Below, piece after piece: positions 9,046-18,064 of a DNA stretch of 64,000 nucleotides. The notes beneath the pieces are model-generated. The model saw only the letters and a program-made list of their open reading frames with translations, had not been told where the DNA came from and searched no databases. Source of the stretch: Streptomyces sennicomposti (GTDB lineage: Bacteria; Actinomycetota; Actinomycetes; Streptomycetales; Streptomycetaceae); assembly GCF_019890635.1 (NCBI RefSeq), contig NZ_JAIOAB010000006.1, positions 153,767 through 217,766 of the forward strand. The letters run 5' to 3'. Position 1 is the first letter of the stretch. Every line of letters begins with the position of its first letter. Both the position numbers and the translations under genes were made by a program.

Positions 9046-11757
9046 TCAGCGTCTGAGCCGCGCGTTGGTGTGCCGGGTGGGCTCGGCGGCGGCCGGGTCC
9101 TCGGGCCAGGGATGCTTCGGATACCGGCCGCGCAACTCCGCCCGTACGCCCTTGTAGCCGTCCCGCCAGAAGGAGGCGAGGTCGGCGGTGACGGCGGCGG
9201 GCCGGCCCGCGGGGGAGAGCAGGTGCACGAGCACCGGCGTCCCGGCGAGGACCGGCGACCGGTCCAGCCCGAACATCTCCTGCAGTTTCACCGCGAGCAC
9301 GGGCTGCTCGGGGTCGGTGTAGTCGACGCGGACCCTGGACCCGCTGGGGACGGTGATGCGCTCCGGGGCGAGTTCGTCCAGCCGGGCCGCCTCACCCGAC
9401 GCCCAGGGCAGCAGCCGGGCCAGCGCCTGCCCGGCGTCGATGCGCGCCAGGTCCGCCCGCCGCCGGGCCCGGCTCAGCTCCGGCTCCAGCCACTCCGCCA
9501 CGCGTGCGTGCAGCGCGTCGTCGCCGACGTCCGGCCAGGGCGCACCGAGCCTCCGGTGCAGGAACGCCAGCCGCTGTCTGAGCACCTCGGCCTCCGCCGA
9601 CCAGCGCAGCAGCCCGAGGCCCTCCTGCCGCAGCCCGTCGAGGAGCGCCGCGCGGACGAGGGCGGGGTCGGGGTCGGCGAGGGGGCGCGCCGTCAGCTCC
9701 ACCGCGCCGAGCCGTTCGACCCGCCGCGCGACGACGTCCCCGCCGGACCAGTGGACCTCCGTCCGCTCCTCGTACAGCGCCCCGGCCGCGAAACGGGCGA
9801 TGTCCTCGTCGATCGCGGCGGCGAGCCGCACCCGCGCGTGCGCCCTGCCGAGCGGCCGATCGGCCACGGCGACCACGATCCAGGGCACGCCCCGCAGCGC
9901 CGACCCCTCGGCGGGTTCGGCCCGGGTCCCGGAGGCCATCACGTAGGACCCCCCGTCCCACCGGGCCACGCGCTCGGGAAACGCCAGCGCCCCCACGACC
10001 CCGGCGACCCATTCGTCCGAACCCCGTCCGCCCTGGTCAGGCACGACGCGCGGAGAGTCCGTGCTTGTGGCCGTCGGGACGACAGCGGAATCCGGCCGTG
10101 CGGTGCCGGGCCGTGCAGTGCCGGGCAGGGTGGTGGCCGGGGGGCGTGGTGCCGGCGTAGCCGGACCCACGCCTCCTCCCGCCTCTATGCCTCCCGCCCC
10201 CGCGGTCACCCCGGCACCGGAGTCACGGGCGGGTGAGTGGGCGACTCCCGACGCTGCTGACACCGCACCCCGCAGCCGCCGCACCTCCGACCGCCACCGT
10301 GAGGCGTACGCGTCGCCCCCGCGGCGAGCGGCCCGCACCGCCCCGGCGAGATCGTCGCCGTACTCCCGCGGCGCCTCTTCGCTCAGCAGCGCGACGACCT
10401 CCGCGACCCGCTCCCCGCCCCCCGCGCCGGAGGCGTCCAGCAGCGCCCGCCCCAGCCGCGGATGCACGCCCAGCCGCGCCAGCCGCATCCCCCGCTCGGT
10501 GGCGCGCCCGGCGGAGTCCACCGCGCCGACCGCGGTCAGCACGTCCCGCGCCGCCGCCATCGCCCCGCCCGGCGGCGGGTCCAGCAGCGCCAGCCCGGAG
10601 GCGTCCGGATCGCCCCAGCAGGCCGCCTGCAAGGCGAACGCGGTCAGATCCGCCACCTTGATCTCCGGTGCGGGGAACCGCGGCAGCCGCCCGTCCTCCG
10701 CCTCCGCCCAGCACCGGTACACCGCCCCAGGCGCCTCACGGCCCGCGCGCCCCGCCCGCTGCCGCCCGGCCGCCTGCGACGCCCGTACGGTCGTCAGCGC
10801 GCTCAGCCCGCGCGCGTGGTCCACCCGCGGCTCCCGCGCCAGCCCCGAGTCGACCACCACCCGCACCCCGGGGACCGTCAGCGACGACTCCGCCACGGAG
10901 GTGGCCAGCACCACCCGGCGGCGCCGCCCCGGCGCGAGCACCGCCTCCTGCACCTCCGCCGGCGCACGCCCGTGCACCTGGAGCACGTCCACCTCGCCGA
11001 GGTGGCCGAGCTGACCGGCCACCCGGGCGATCTCGCCGACGCCCGGCAGGAAACACAGCACGTCCCCGGTCCGCTCGGCCAGCGCCCGCCGCACCACCGC
11101 CGCCACGTGCGCCAGCAGAGCTGGGTCCACCCGCAGTCCGTGCGGCGGCCGCACCGGGCGCGCGGGCGGCGCCCACACCACCTCCACCGGATGCGACACG
11201 CCCTCCGCCTCGACCACCGGCGCCCCGCCCAGCAGCCGCGCCCAGCCCTGCGCGTCCGTGGTCGCCGACGCGGCCACCAGCCGCAGCTCCGGCCGCAGCG
11301 TCTCGCGCACGTCCCACAGGAACGCCGCCGCGGTGTCCGCGTCCAGATGCCGCTCGTGGCACTCGTCCAGCACCACCGCGTCCACCCCGGACAGCTCCTG
11401 GTCGCGCTGGAGCCGCTGGAGCAGCACACCGGTCGTGACGACCTCCACGCGTGTGTCCCGCCCGACGACCCGCTCCCCGCGCACCGTGTGGCCGACGCTC
11501 CCGCCGGGCTTCTCGCCCAGCAGCCACGCCATCCGCCGGGCGGCGGCCCGCGCCGCGATCCGCCGCGGCTCGGCCACCACCACCCGCCGTGCCGGTCTCT
11601 CGCCCAGCAGCCCGGCCAGGGCCAGCGGCACCAGCGTCGTCTTGCCGGTGCCGGGCGGTGCGACGAGCACGGCGGTGCCGTGCCCCTCCAGCGCGGCGTC
11701 CAGCGCGGGCAGGGCGCCGCGTACGGGCAGCGTCTCCAGAGCGTCGTAACGGATCAC
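9046..11757 (-). CDS. hrpB: ATP-dependent RNA helicase HrpB
   Basis: 903 residues from GTG 11757. DExH helicase: Walker A APPGTGKTT (33-41), motif II DECH near residue 130, SAT motif (VAASATT), and the motif VI region QAAGRQRAGRAGR. The C-terminal half matches the HrpB-specific region (LLSPAGRPAAVTADLASFW near the end). The bacterial role is not well defined; RNA processing or decay is the usual assumption. Roughly residues 495-575 are a Gly/Ala/Thr/Pro-rich insertion, probably disordered. GACACT lies 6 nt before the start, so the mRNA may be leaderless. The gene stands alone between a terminator and a repeat-rich gap. Confidence 0.92.
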   Translation of the reverse strand: MIRYDALETLPVRGALPALDAALEGHGTAVLVAPPGTGKTTLVPLALAGLLGERPARRVVVAEPRRIAARAAARRMAWLLGEKPGGSVGHTVRGERVVGRDTRVEVVTTGVLLQRLQRDQELSGVDAVVLDECHERHLDADTAAAFLWDVRETLRPELRLVAASATTDAQGWARLLGGAPVVEAEGVSHPVEVVWAPPARPVRPPHGLRVDPALLAHVAAVVRRALAERTGDVLCFLPGVGEIARVAGQLGHLGEVDVLQVHGRAPAEVQEAVLAPGRRRRVVLATSVAESSLTVPGVRVVVDSGLAREPRVDHARGLSALTTVRASQAAGRQRAGRAGREAPGAVYRCWAEAEDGRLPRFPAPEIKVADLTAFALQAACWGDPDASGLALLDPPPGGAMAAARDVLTAVGAVDSAGRATERGMRLARLGVHPRLGRALLDASGAGGGERVAEVVALLSEEAPREYGDDLAGAVRAARRGGDAYASRWRSEVRRLRGAVSAASGVAHSPARDSGAGVTAGAGGIEAGGGVGPATPAPRPPATTLPGTARPGTARPDSAVVPTATSTDSPRVVPDQGGRGSDEWVAGVVGALAFPERVARWDGGSYVMASGTRAEPAEGSALRGVPWIVVAVADRPLGRAHARVRLAAAIDEDIARFAAGALYEERTEVHWSGGDVVARRVERLGAVELTARPLADPDPALVRAALLDGLRQEGLGLLRWSAEAEVLRQRLAFLHRRLGAPWPDVGDDALHARVAEWLEPELSRARRRADLARIDAGQALARLLPWASGEAARLDELAPERITVPSGSRVRVDYTDPEQPVLAVKLQEMFGLDRSPVLAGTPVLVHLLSPAGRPAAVTADLASFWRDGYKGVRAELRGRYPKHPWPEDPAAAEPTRHTNARLRR

Positions 11758-11792
11758 GTCCCCAGTGTCGTACGCCGGCGGACGTCACTTGC

Positions 11793-11889
11793 CCTATGAG
11801 TTCTCAGTACCTATGAGTTCTCAGTCCCGCGCGTCACCTATGGGTTCTCAGTCCCGCTCGTCCTGCGCGGTCTCAGTCCCGCTCGCACA
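11793..11889. repeat. Degenerate tandem repeat containing the methyltransferase stop codon
   Basis: CCTATGRGTTCTCAGT recurs at 11793-11808, 11810-11825 and 11837-11852. The last two copies continue into CCCGC plus a variable tail, and a shorter copy (GGTCTCAGTCCCGC) covers about 11869-11882. The innermost copy includes the last codons and TGA of the minus-strand methyltransferase, so the array looks like repeated duplication of that gene's 3' end into the gap before hrpB. Confidence 0.8.
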
Positions 11890-12694
11890 CGAAGATCGCC
11901 GTGCCCGGGATCAGATGCCCGCGCAGCGGCGACCAGCCGCCCCACTCCGAGGTGTTCCAGTCGGGCCACTCCGGCTCGACCAGGTCCACCAGCCGGAAAC
12001 CGGAGGTCACCACGTCGCGGATCCGGTCGCCCAGCGTGCGGTGGTGCTCGACGTAGACGGCCAGGCCCTCCTCGTCCTGCTCCACGTACGGCGTGCGGTC
12101 GAAGTAGGAAGAGGACACCGACAGCCCCTCCGGGCCCGGCTCGTCCGGGAAGGCCCACCGGATGGGATGCGTGACCGAGAAGACGAACCGCCCGCCCGGC
12201 CGCAGCACCCGGCGCACCTCGCGCAGCACCAGCCGCGGATCGGCGACGAAGGGCAGCGCCCCGTACGCCGAGCACGCCAGGTCGAAGGAGCCGTCCGCGA
12301 ACGGCAGCGCCGCCGCGTCCGCGCACACCAGCGGAAACGGTCCGCCGATCCGCAGCGCGTGCTGGAGCTGGCGGTGCGAGAGGTCCAGCGCCACCGGGCG
12401 CGCGCCCTGCGCGGCCAGCCAGCGCGAGCACTGCGCCGCGCCGGCGCCGATCTCCAGGACGTCCCGGCCCTTCAGCTCCTCCGGCGGGCCCAGCAGCTCC
12501 GCCTCCACCTCGTCCAGCCCCTCGGGGCACCACACGAAACGGTCGTCGCCGAGGAACGTGCCGTGTTCGACCTGGTACTCGTCGGCGTTGCGGTCCCACC
12601 AGCCCCGGTTGGCCCGGACGCTCTCCGTGACGCCGGCCGCGCGGCGGGTGGCCTCCGGTTCGGAGGTTTCGAACGGCTCTGGCTCTTGGATGAT
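11873..12694 (-). CDS. Class I SAM-dependent methyltransferase, no standard start codon found
   Basis: SAM-binding motif DVLEIGAGAAQCSRWL, then LPFADGSFDLACSAYGALPF and a conserved C-terminal half, fit small-molecule methyltransferases. The first in-frame ATG/GTG/TTG is GTG 12535 (220 residues). However, strongly GC-third, conserved-looking sequence runs upstream in the same frame (RANRGWWDRNADEYQVEHGT, then FLGDDRFVW), typical of this family's N-terminus. It extends to two ATC codons at 12694 and 12691, preceded by GAGGGAG at ideal spacing. I therefore extend to 12694 and suggest ATC initiation or a lost ATG. The substrate is unknown. It diverges from rpsA. Confidence 0.75.
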   Translation of the reverse strand: MIQEPEPFETSEPEATRRAAGVTESVRANRGWWDRNADEYQVEHGTFLGDDRFVWCPEGLDEVEAELLGPPEELKGRDVLEIGAGAAQCSRWLAAQGARPVALDLSHRQLQHALRIGGPFPLVCADAAALPFADGSFDLACSAYGALPFVADPRLVLREVRRVLRPGGRFVFSVTHPIRWAFPDEPGPEGLSVSSSYFDRTPYVEQDEEGLAVYVEHHRTLGDRIRDVVTSGFRLVDLVEPEWPDWNTSEWGGWSPLRGHLIPGTAIFVCERD

Positions 12695-12836
12695 CGGCTC
12701 CCTCGTCGTACTCTTCCGTCCAACCCGCCCCCAGGGCGCGCCGTCGGAAAGGGGTGTCCTGGCGTCGGCACGGCCTCGGGAGGAAGGTTCTGCGCCGGAT
12801 ATGCGGCGAACCGCCCCGCGTGTGCGGCTTCGCGCA

Positions 12837-12865
12837 TTGACCCTGTCCGGCTGCCCCCGTATGCT
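12837..12865 (+). promoter_or_regulatory. rpsA promoter, HrdB-type
   Basis: TTGACC (12837-12842), a 17-bp spacer and TATGCT (12860-12865). This is close to the vegetative sigma consensus and is the best such match I found in the window. Transcription should start near 12872. Confidence 0.75.
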
Positions 12866-12871
12866 ACAAGT

Positions 12872-13063
12872 TGCGCTGCGAGCCTGCGCTCCTCAGACGT
12901 AGCAGGCTGCGCTCGCGTCTGTTGTATGTCCCCTCGGTTTTCGAGGCGCCACCAGCGGTTTTGTGTGGTGCTTCTTTGGCTGTCCGGCTTCTGCAGAGCG
13001 AAACGGGCTCCTGGCGCAAGCAGTACCTACGACTTCAATGTCCGTACCGGAGCCCTTTCCCAC
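12872..13063 (+). promoter_or_regulatory. rpsA 5' leader (about 190 nt)
   Basis: A long untranslated leader precedes rpsA. It contains an inverted repeat AGCCTGC...GCAGGCT near its 5' end. No good Shine-Dalgarno sequence sits before the ATG; the nearest sequence is pyrimidine-rich. Ribosomal protein S1 autoregulates translation in E. coli, so a control role here is plausible but inferred. Confidence 0.4.
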
Positions 13064-14554
13064 ATGACGAGCAGCACCGAGACCACCGCCACCACTCCGC
13101 AGGTAGCGGTCAACGACATCGGTAACGAGGAAGCCTTCCTCGCCGCGATCGACGAGACGATCAAGTACTTCAACGACGGCGACATCGTCGACGGCGTCAT
13201 CGTGAAGGTCGACCGGGACGAGGTCCTGCTCGACATCGGTTACAAGACCGAAGGCGTTATCCCGAGCCGCGAGCTCTCGATCAAGCACGACGTCGACCCC
13301 AACGAGGTCGTCGCCGTCGGTGACGAGATCGAGGCCCTTGTTCTCCAGAAGGAGGACAAGGAAGGCCGCCTGATCCTCTCGAAGAAGCGCGCCCAGTACG
13401 AGCGTGCCTGGGGCACCATCGAGAAGATCAAGGAAGAGGACGGGATCGTCACCGGTACCGTCATCGAGGTCGTCAAGGGTGGTCTCATCCTCGACATCGG
13501 CCTCCGCGGCTTCCTCCCGGCCTCCCTGGTCGAGATGCGCCGCGTCCGCGACCTCCAGCCCTACGTGGGCAAGGAGCTCGAGGCGAAGATCATCGAGCTG
13601 GACAAGAACCGCAACAACGTGGTCCTGTCCCGCCGTGCCTGGCTGGAGCAGACCCAGTCCGAGGTCCGCCAGACGTTCCTCACGACCCTCCAGAAGGGTC
13701 AGGTCCGTTCCGGCGTCGTCTCCTCGATCGTCAACTTCGGCGCCTTCGTGGACCTGGGTGGCGTCGACGGTCTGGTCCACGTCTCCGAGCTGTCCTGGAA
13801 GCACATCGACCACCCCTCCGAGGTCGTCGAGGTCGGCCAGGAGGTCACGGTCGAGGTCCTGGACGTCGACATGGACCGCGAGCGCGTCTCCCTGTCGCTG
13901 AAGGCGACCCAGGAAGACCCGTGGCAGCAGTTTGCCCGCACCCACCAGATCGGCCAGGTCGTGCCCGGCAAGGTCACGAAGCTGGTTCCGTTCGGTGCGT
14001 TCGTCCGCGTGGACGAGGGCATCGAGGGTCTGGTCCACATCTCCGAGCTGGCCGAGCGCCACGTGGAGATCCCGGAGCAGGTCGTCCAGGTCAACGACGA
14101 GATCTTCGTCAAGGTCATCGACATCGACCTCGAGCGCCGTCGCATCAGCCTCTCGCTGAAGCAGGCCAACGAGTCCTTCGGTGCCGACCCGACGGCGGTC
14201 GAGTTCGACCCGACCCTGTACGGCATGGCCGCGTCCTACGACGACCAGGGCAACTACATCTACCCCGAGGGCTTCGACCCCGAGACCAACGACTGGCTCG
14301 AGGGCTACGAGAAGCAGCGCGAGGAGTGGGAGCGCCAGTACGCCGAGGCGCAGGCTCGCTTCGAGCAGCACCAGGCGCAGGTCATCAAGTCCCGCGAGGC
14401 GGACGCCCAGGCCGCTGCCGAGGGTGGCGAGGCCGCCGCTCCGGCCGCGTCCGGCGGTTCGTACTCCTCCGAGGGCGGCGACACCTCCGGCGCGCTGGCT
14501 TCGGACGAGGCGCTCGCCGCGCTGCGCGAGAAGCTGGCCGGCGGCCAGAGCTGA
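13064..14554 (+). CDS. rpsA: 30S ribosomal protein S1
   Basis: 496 residues from ATG 13064. Four S1 RNA-binding domains in tandem, recognisable by GDIVDGVIVKVDRDEVLLDI, DGIVTGTVIEVVKGGLILDI, GVVSSIVNFGAFVDLGGVDG and GKVTKLVPFGAFVRVDEGIE, followed by an acidic helical segment and an Ala/Gly/Ser-rich tail. Four domains is the usual actinobacterial form, against six in E. coli. S1 helps structured mRNA enter the ribosome; in organisms with many leaderless mRNAs its role may be smaller. Many codons end in C or G with preferred codons, as in a highly expressed gene. Monocistronic, with a strong promoter and a strong terminator hairpin. Confidence 0.97.
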   Translation: MTSSTETTATTPQVAVNDIGNEEAFLAAIDETIKYFNDGDIVDGVIVKVDRDEVLLDIGYKTEGVIPSRELSIKHDVDPNEVVAVGDEIEALVLQKEDKEGRLILSKKRAQYERAWGTIEKIKEEDGIVTGTVIEVVKGGLILDIGLRGFLPASLVEMRRVRDLQPYVGKELEAKIIELDKNRNNVVLSRRAWLEQTQSEVRQTFLTTLQKGQVRSGVVSSIVNFGAFVDLGGVDGLVHVSELSWKHIDHPSEVVEVGQEVTVEVLDVDMDRERVSLSLKATQEDPWQQFARTHQIGQVVPGKVTKLVPFGAFVRVDEGIEGLVHISELAERHVEIPEQVVQVNDEIFVKVIDIDLERRRISLSLKQANESFGADPTAVEFDPTLYGMAASYDDQGNYIYPEGFDPETNDWLEGYEKQREEWERQYAEAQARFEQHQAQVIKSREADAQAAAEGGEAAAPAASGGSYSSEGGDTSGALASDEALAALREKLAGGQS

Positions 14555-14588
14555 GCGCTCGCCGCTAGGCACTAGCAGCCGATGACCA

Positions 14589-14617
14589 CGGCCCGCACCC
14601 CATCGGGGTGCGGGCCG
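14589..14617 (+). terminator. rpsA terminator hairpin
   Basis: CGGCCCGCACCCC (14589-14601) pairs perfectly with GGGGTGCGGGCCG (14605-14617) over a 3-nt loop, 35 nt after the rpsA stop. Confidence 0.8.
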
Positions 14618-14756
14618 CGGCCGTTGTGCGCCACGGGCCGCCGCGCGGGAGCCCGCCCGGCCCCCGGGCGTTTCCCCGAGTGAACCCTCCCGGGAGGGGA
14701 ATGCCCGCGTCTCGTTCCTCGTTGTGAACCTACGAATACGAGGAGGGGCGGTCACA

Positions 14757-15695
14757 GTGCTTGATCCGCAGGGTTTGTACGCATGGGAGCCGAAGGGCCT
14801 GGCAGTCGTCGACATGGCGCTCGCCCAGGAGTCGGCCGGCCTGGTCATGCTCTACCACTTCGACGGATACATCGACGCGGGCGAGACCGGCGACCAGATC
14901 GTCGACGGACTGCTCGACTCGCTTCCCCACCAGGTCGTGGCGCGGTTCGACCACGACCGGCTCGTCGACTACCGGGCGCGCCGCCCGCTGCTGACCTTCA
15001 AGCGCGACCGCTGGACCGACTACGAGGAACCCACCATCGAGGTGCGCCTCGTCCAGGACGCCACCGGCGCGCCCTTCCTGCTGCTGTCCGGCCCCGAGCC
15101 GGACGTGGAGTGGGAGCGGTTCACGGCCGCCGTGCGGCAGATCGTGGAGCGGCTCGGCGTGCGCCTGTCGGTGAACTTCCACGGCATCCCCATGGGCGTC
15201 CCGCACACCCGCCCGGTGGGCCTGACCCCGCACGGCAACCGCAGCGAACTGGTCCCCGGCCACCGCAGCCCCTTCGAGGAGGCGCAGGTGCCGGGCAGCG
15301 TCGAGGCGCTGCTGGAGTACCGGCTGATGGAGGCCGGCCACGACGTCCTGGGCGTCGCCGCGCACGTGCCGCACTACATCGCCCGCTCCGCCTACCCCGA
15401 CGCGGCGCTGACCGTCCTGGAGGCCATCACCTCGGCCACCGGCCTGGTCCTGCCGAGCCTCGCCCACGCCCTGCGCAACGACGCCCACCGCACCCAGACC
15501 GAGATCGAGCGGCAGATCCGGGAGGGCGACGAGGAACTCACCGCCCTCGTCCAGGGCCTCGAGCACCAGTACGACGCGGCGGCGGGCGCCGAGACCCGGG
15601 GCAACATGCTCGCCGAACCCGTCGAGATCCCCTCCGCGGACGAGATCGGGCGCGAGTTCGAGAAGTTCCTCGCCGAGCGGGAGGGCGACAACTGA
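14757..15695 (+). CDS. PAC2 family protein
   Basis: 312 residues. GTG 14757 follows GAGGAGGGG. PAC2 domain proteins resemble a eukaryotic proteasome assembly chaperone; actinobacterial members have no settled function. Visible family sequence includes [20 protein letters not shown] near the start, [13 protein letters not shown] in the middle, and [20 protein letters not shown] with a charged helical C-terminus ([14 protein letters not shown]). Cytoplasmic, with no signal or membrane segment. A link to the Pup-proteasome is tempting because of the name, but the sequence does not show it. It lies between rpsA and coaE on the same strand. Confidence 0.85.
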   Translation: MLDPQGLYAWEPKGLAVVDMALAQESAGLVMLYHFDGYIDAGETGDQIVDGLLDSLPHQVVARFDHDRLVDYRARRPLLTFKRDRWTDYEEPTIEVRLVQDATGAPFLLLSGPEPDVEWERFTAAVRQIVERLGVRLSVNFHGIPMGVPHTRPVGLTPHGNRSELVPGHRSPFEEAQVPGSVEALLEYRLMEAGHDVLGVAAHVPHYIARSAYPDAALTVLEAITSATGLVLPSLAHALRNDAHRTQTEIERQIREGDEELTALVQGLEHQYDAAAGAETRGNMLAEPVEIPSADEIGREFEKFLAEREGDN

Positions 15696-15728
15696 TCCGA
15701 TAGACTCCCGACCGGCCGCGTCCCAGGA

Positions 15729-15818
15729 GTTCCCCCGCTGTCGCCGGGGGTGACCCGGCGGGGCTGACCGGGTCTACCGGGGCTGGCAAGTTCTCCCCGC
15801 GCCGGCGGGGGTGATGAG
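15729..15818 (+). CRISPR. Pair of type I-E CRISPR-like repeats, one 32-nt spacer (candidate)
   Basis: Two 29-nt elements, 15729-15757 and 15790-15818, start GTTCCCCCGC and GTTCTCCCCGC and share CGGGGGTGA at the same offset. They match at about 20 of 29 positions, are each hairpin-forming, and lie exactly 61 nt apart, leaving a 32-nt spacer. 29/32 is the type I-E geometry, and the second copy resembles I-E repeats (CCCCGCGCC-GGCGGGG). No cas genes are in the window. The alternative is two GC-rich hairpins by chance, the first acting as the PAC2 gene's terminator. The second copy overlaps the coaE leader. Confidence 0.3.
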
Positions 15819-15832
15819 GTGGAGGCGCGGTC

Positions 15833-16435
15833 ATGCTGTCCGTGGGCCTGACCGGGGGCATCGGAGCCGGTAAGAGCGAGGTGTCGCGGCTGCTCGTGGA
15901 GCACGGGGCCGTACTGATCGACGCCGACCGTATCGCACGCGAGGTCGTCGCCCCGGGCACGTCCGGCCTGGCGGCGGTCGTCGAGGCCTTCGGGCCGGAC
16001 GTGCTCGCCGGGGACGGCAGCCTGGACCGGCCCAAGCTGGGCTCGATCGTCTTCGCCGACCCGGACAAGCTGGCCGTGCTGAACTCGATCGTGCACCCGC
16101 TGGTCGGGGCCCGCTCGCGCGAGCTGGAGAAGTCCGCCGCCGAGGACGCCGTCGTCGTCCACGACGTCCCGCTCCTGGCCGAGAACGGCCTCGCCCCGCT
16201 GTACGACCTGGTGATCGTGGTCGACGCCGCCCCCGAGACCCAGCTCGACCGCCTCGTACGGCTGCGCGGCATGACCGAGGAGGACGCCCGCGCCCGCATG
16301 GCCGCGCAGGCGACGCGCGAGAAGCGCCGGGAGATCGCCGACGTGGTCATCGACAACGACGTACCGCTGGAGGAGCTGCGCCAGAGGGTGGACCAGGTCT
16401 GGGACGACCTCGTGCGGCGGGCGCGTTCCGCCTGA
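15833..16435 (+). CDS. coaE: Dephospho-CoA kinase
   Basis: 200 residues from ATG 15833, with GGTGGAGG upstream. Phosphorylates the 3'-hydroxyl of dephospho-CoA, the last step of coenzyme A synthesis. P-loop [13 protein letters not shown] (about 6-18), then [13 protein letters not shown] and LNSIVHPLV, which are diagnostic of CoaE, and the lid-region [18 protein letters not shown]. The length is normal for a single-domain CoaE; some actinobacteria (mycobacteria) carry a fused C-terminal GrpB-like domain that is absent here. Followed on the same strand by a TPR protein. Confidence 0.95.
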   Translation: MLSVGLTGGIGAGKSEVSRLLVEHGAVLIDADRIAREVVAPGTSGLAAVVEAFGPDVLAGDGSLDRPKLGSIVFADPDKLAVLNSIVHPLVGARSRELEKSAAEDAVVVHDVPLLAENGLAPLYDLVIVVDAAPETQLDRLVRLRGMTEEDARARMAAQATREKRREIADVVIDNDVPLEELRQRVDQVWDDLVRRARSA

Positions 16436-16504
16436 CCGCCGCCGCCCGGAATAGCGGTGGCGGGACGGGGCGTTGAACCCTCGCAGCGAGGGAAGGACTT
16501 TGCT

Positions 16505-16885
16505 GTGCCCGACACCAGCGGTTCGACCGGACGTACTCCGGAAACGCATGTCATCGACTTCCGTGCCGCCGAGCAACTGCTCGCCGCGCGGGACCCGCGG
16601 GGCGCGGTGAAGCTGCTCGACCGGGTCATCGCCGCGCACCCGGAGAACACGGCGGCCCGGCTGCTGCGCGCGCGTGCCTTCTTCGCCGCGGCGCAGCTCC
16701 GACCCGCCGAGCTGGAGTTCGCCGTCGTCCTGGAGCGCGAGCCGGACAACGCGTACGCCCACTTCGCGCTCGGCCGCACCTACGAACGCCAGGGCCGCCC
16801 CGACCAGGCCAAACGGCACTTCCGGCTGGCCGCGGCGCTGGACCCGAACCCGGAGTACCTCCAGCGCGCCCGCTTCGACACCTGA
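16505..16885 (+). CDS. Small tetratricopeptide-repeat protein
   Basis: 126 residues from GTG 16505, preceded by GGGAAGGA at 8 nt. Two to three TPR-like helical pairs are visible: AEQLLAARDPRGAVKLLDRV, then NTAARLLRARAFFAAAQLRP, then AYAHFALGRTYERQGRPDQA ending LDPNPEYL. Such proteins are scaffolds for protein contacts; the partner is unknown. No signal or membrane segment. It converges on the DUF6343 gene with a 40-bp gap. An upstream in-frame GTG at 16457 was rejected because the ribosome site favours 16505. Confidence 0.85.
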   Translation: MPDTSGSTGRTPETHVIDFRAAEQLLAARDPRGAVKLLDRVIAAHPENTAARLLRARAFFAAAQLRPAELEFAVVLEREPDNAYAHFALGRTYERQGRPDQAKRHFRLAAALDPNPEYLQRARFDT

Positions 16886-16925
16886 CCCGCCGTCGGCCCG
16901 CCTGTGCACGGCCACGGCCTCGGCT

Positions 16926-17198
16926 TTACGGGCGTCGGTGATCGGGCGGCCGGTACGGCGGGACGTCGCGGCCCGGCTGGTAGTGCGGGCCCTGCCGCAG
17001 ATGCCGGACGATCAGCGTGAAGTCGACCGCGATCACCAGCCACAGCACACCGCAGGCCGCCGCCCACCCGGGCCGCCCCACCAGCGTGAACGCGGCCGTG
17101 CCGAACATCGCCCAGACCAGGCCCCACACACTCAGCCACAACCGCGCCCGCAGAGCACTGCGCGCGGTCGTCGGCTCACTGCCGGTACGCATCGCCAC
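16926..17198 (-). CDS. DUF6343 family small membrane protein
   Basis: 90 residues from GTG 17198 (GGAGTGGTGA before it); ATG 17192 is an alternative two codons later. MRTGSEPTTARSALRARLWL near the start and the tail RQGPHYQPGRDVPPYRPP are characteristic of this Streptomyces family. Two hydrophobic stretches (SVWGLVWAMFGTAAFTLV and AAACGVLWLVIAVDFTLIV) suggest a two-pass membrane protein. Function unknown. It diverges from the methyltransferase at 17306. Confidence 0.8.
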   Translation of the reverse strand: MAMRTGSEPTTARSALRARLWLSVWGLVWAMFGTAAFTLVGRPGWAAACGVLWLVIAVDFTLIVRHLRQGPHYQPGRDVPPYRPPDHRRP

Positions 17199-17305
17199 TC
17201 ACCACTCCTCTCTGCAACGTACTCCTCGGGCGGCCCTCGCTCACTCGTACGGGTGAAGGTGTGCGAGACGGGAACGGGCGTCCGGGCGCGGGCCGTTCTC
17301 CGGAC

Positions 17306-17998
17306 ATGGAACTGAAGAGGCGTCAGGGATATCAGGGCACGGGACCGGGGCCGATCACACCGGACGGCTGTGCGGTCGAGCTGTACAGCCGCATGAGTGT
17401 GCGGGACGAGCCGGACGTCATCGCCGCGGCCGTGCCGGCGGGCGCGCACATCCTGGAACTGGGCTGCGGCGTGGGCCGCGTGACCCACCCGCTGCTGGAG
17501 CGCGGCTTCACCGTCACGGCGGTGGACGAGTCACCGGAGATGCTGGAGCGGGTGCGGGGCGCGCGGACCATATGCGGCCCGATCGAGGACCTGGAGCTGG
17601 GGGAGACCTTCGACGTCGTCATGCTCGCGTCGTTCCTCGTGCACGCGGGCGACCCGGAGGTGCGACGCGGTCTGCTGCGCGCCTGCGCACGGCATGTCGC
17701 CGAGGACGGCTGTGTGCTGATCCAGCGGGAGGGCGCGGACTACCACACGAACCTGCCGCGCGAACGGCTGGACTCCGCGGGGTGCACAGTGCGGATCCTG
17801 TCGGCCGAGCCGGTCGGCGACGGAGTGAACTCGGTCCGCGCGGAGTACGAGTTCCCGGACGCCGTCTGGACTCATACGTTCCTCTCCCGGCCGCTGAGCC
17901 CGCGGCAGTTCGAGGAGGCGCTGGCGGAGGCGGGACTGCGGCTCGACAGATGTCTGACCGACGACGGGACCTGGGTGCGGGCGGTGCCCGTGCGATGA
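17306..17998 (+). CDS. Class I SAM-dependent methyltransferase
   Basis: 230 residues from ATG 17306; the ribosome site is weak and an in-frame ATG at 17261 is the alternative. The SAM motif is HILELGCGVGRVTHPLLERG (about residues 48-67), followed by FTVTAVDESPEMLERV, the acidic second motif, and FDVVMLASFLVHA. The C-terminal half may set the substrate, which is unknown. Followed by a DoxX gene 66 bp downstream on the same strand, possibly cotranscribed. Confidence 0.82.
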   Translation: MELKRRQGYQGTGPGPITPDGCAVELYSRMSVRDEPDVIAAAVPAGAHILELGCGVGRVTHPLLERGFTVTAVDESPEMLERVRGARTICGPIEDLELGETFDVVMLASFLVHAGDPEVRRGLLRACARHVAEDGCVLIQREGADYHTNLPRERLDSAGCTVRILSAEPVGDGVNSVRAEYEFPDAVWTHTFLSRPLSPRQFEEALAEAGLRLDRCLTDDGTWVRAVPVR

Positions 17999-18064
17999 GT
18001 TTCGCGGTGCGGGCCGGTCCACCTCTGCGACAGCACGACGACACACCGCTCCCCGGAGGACCCC

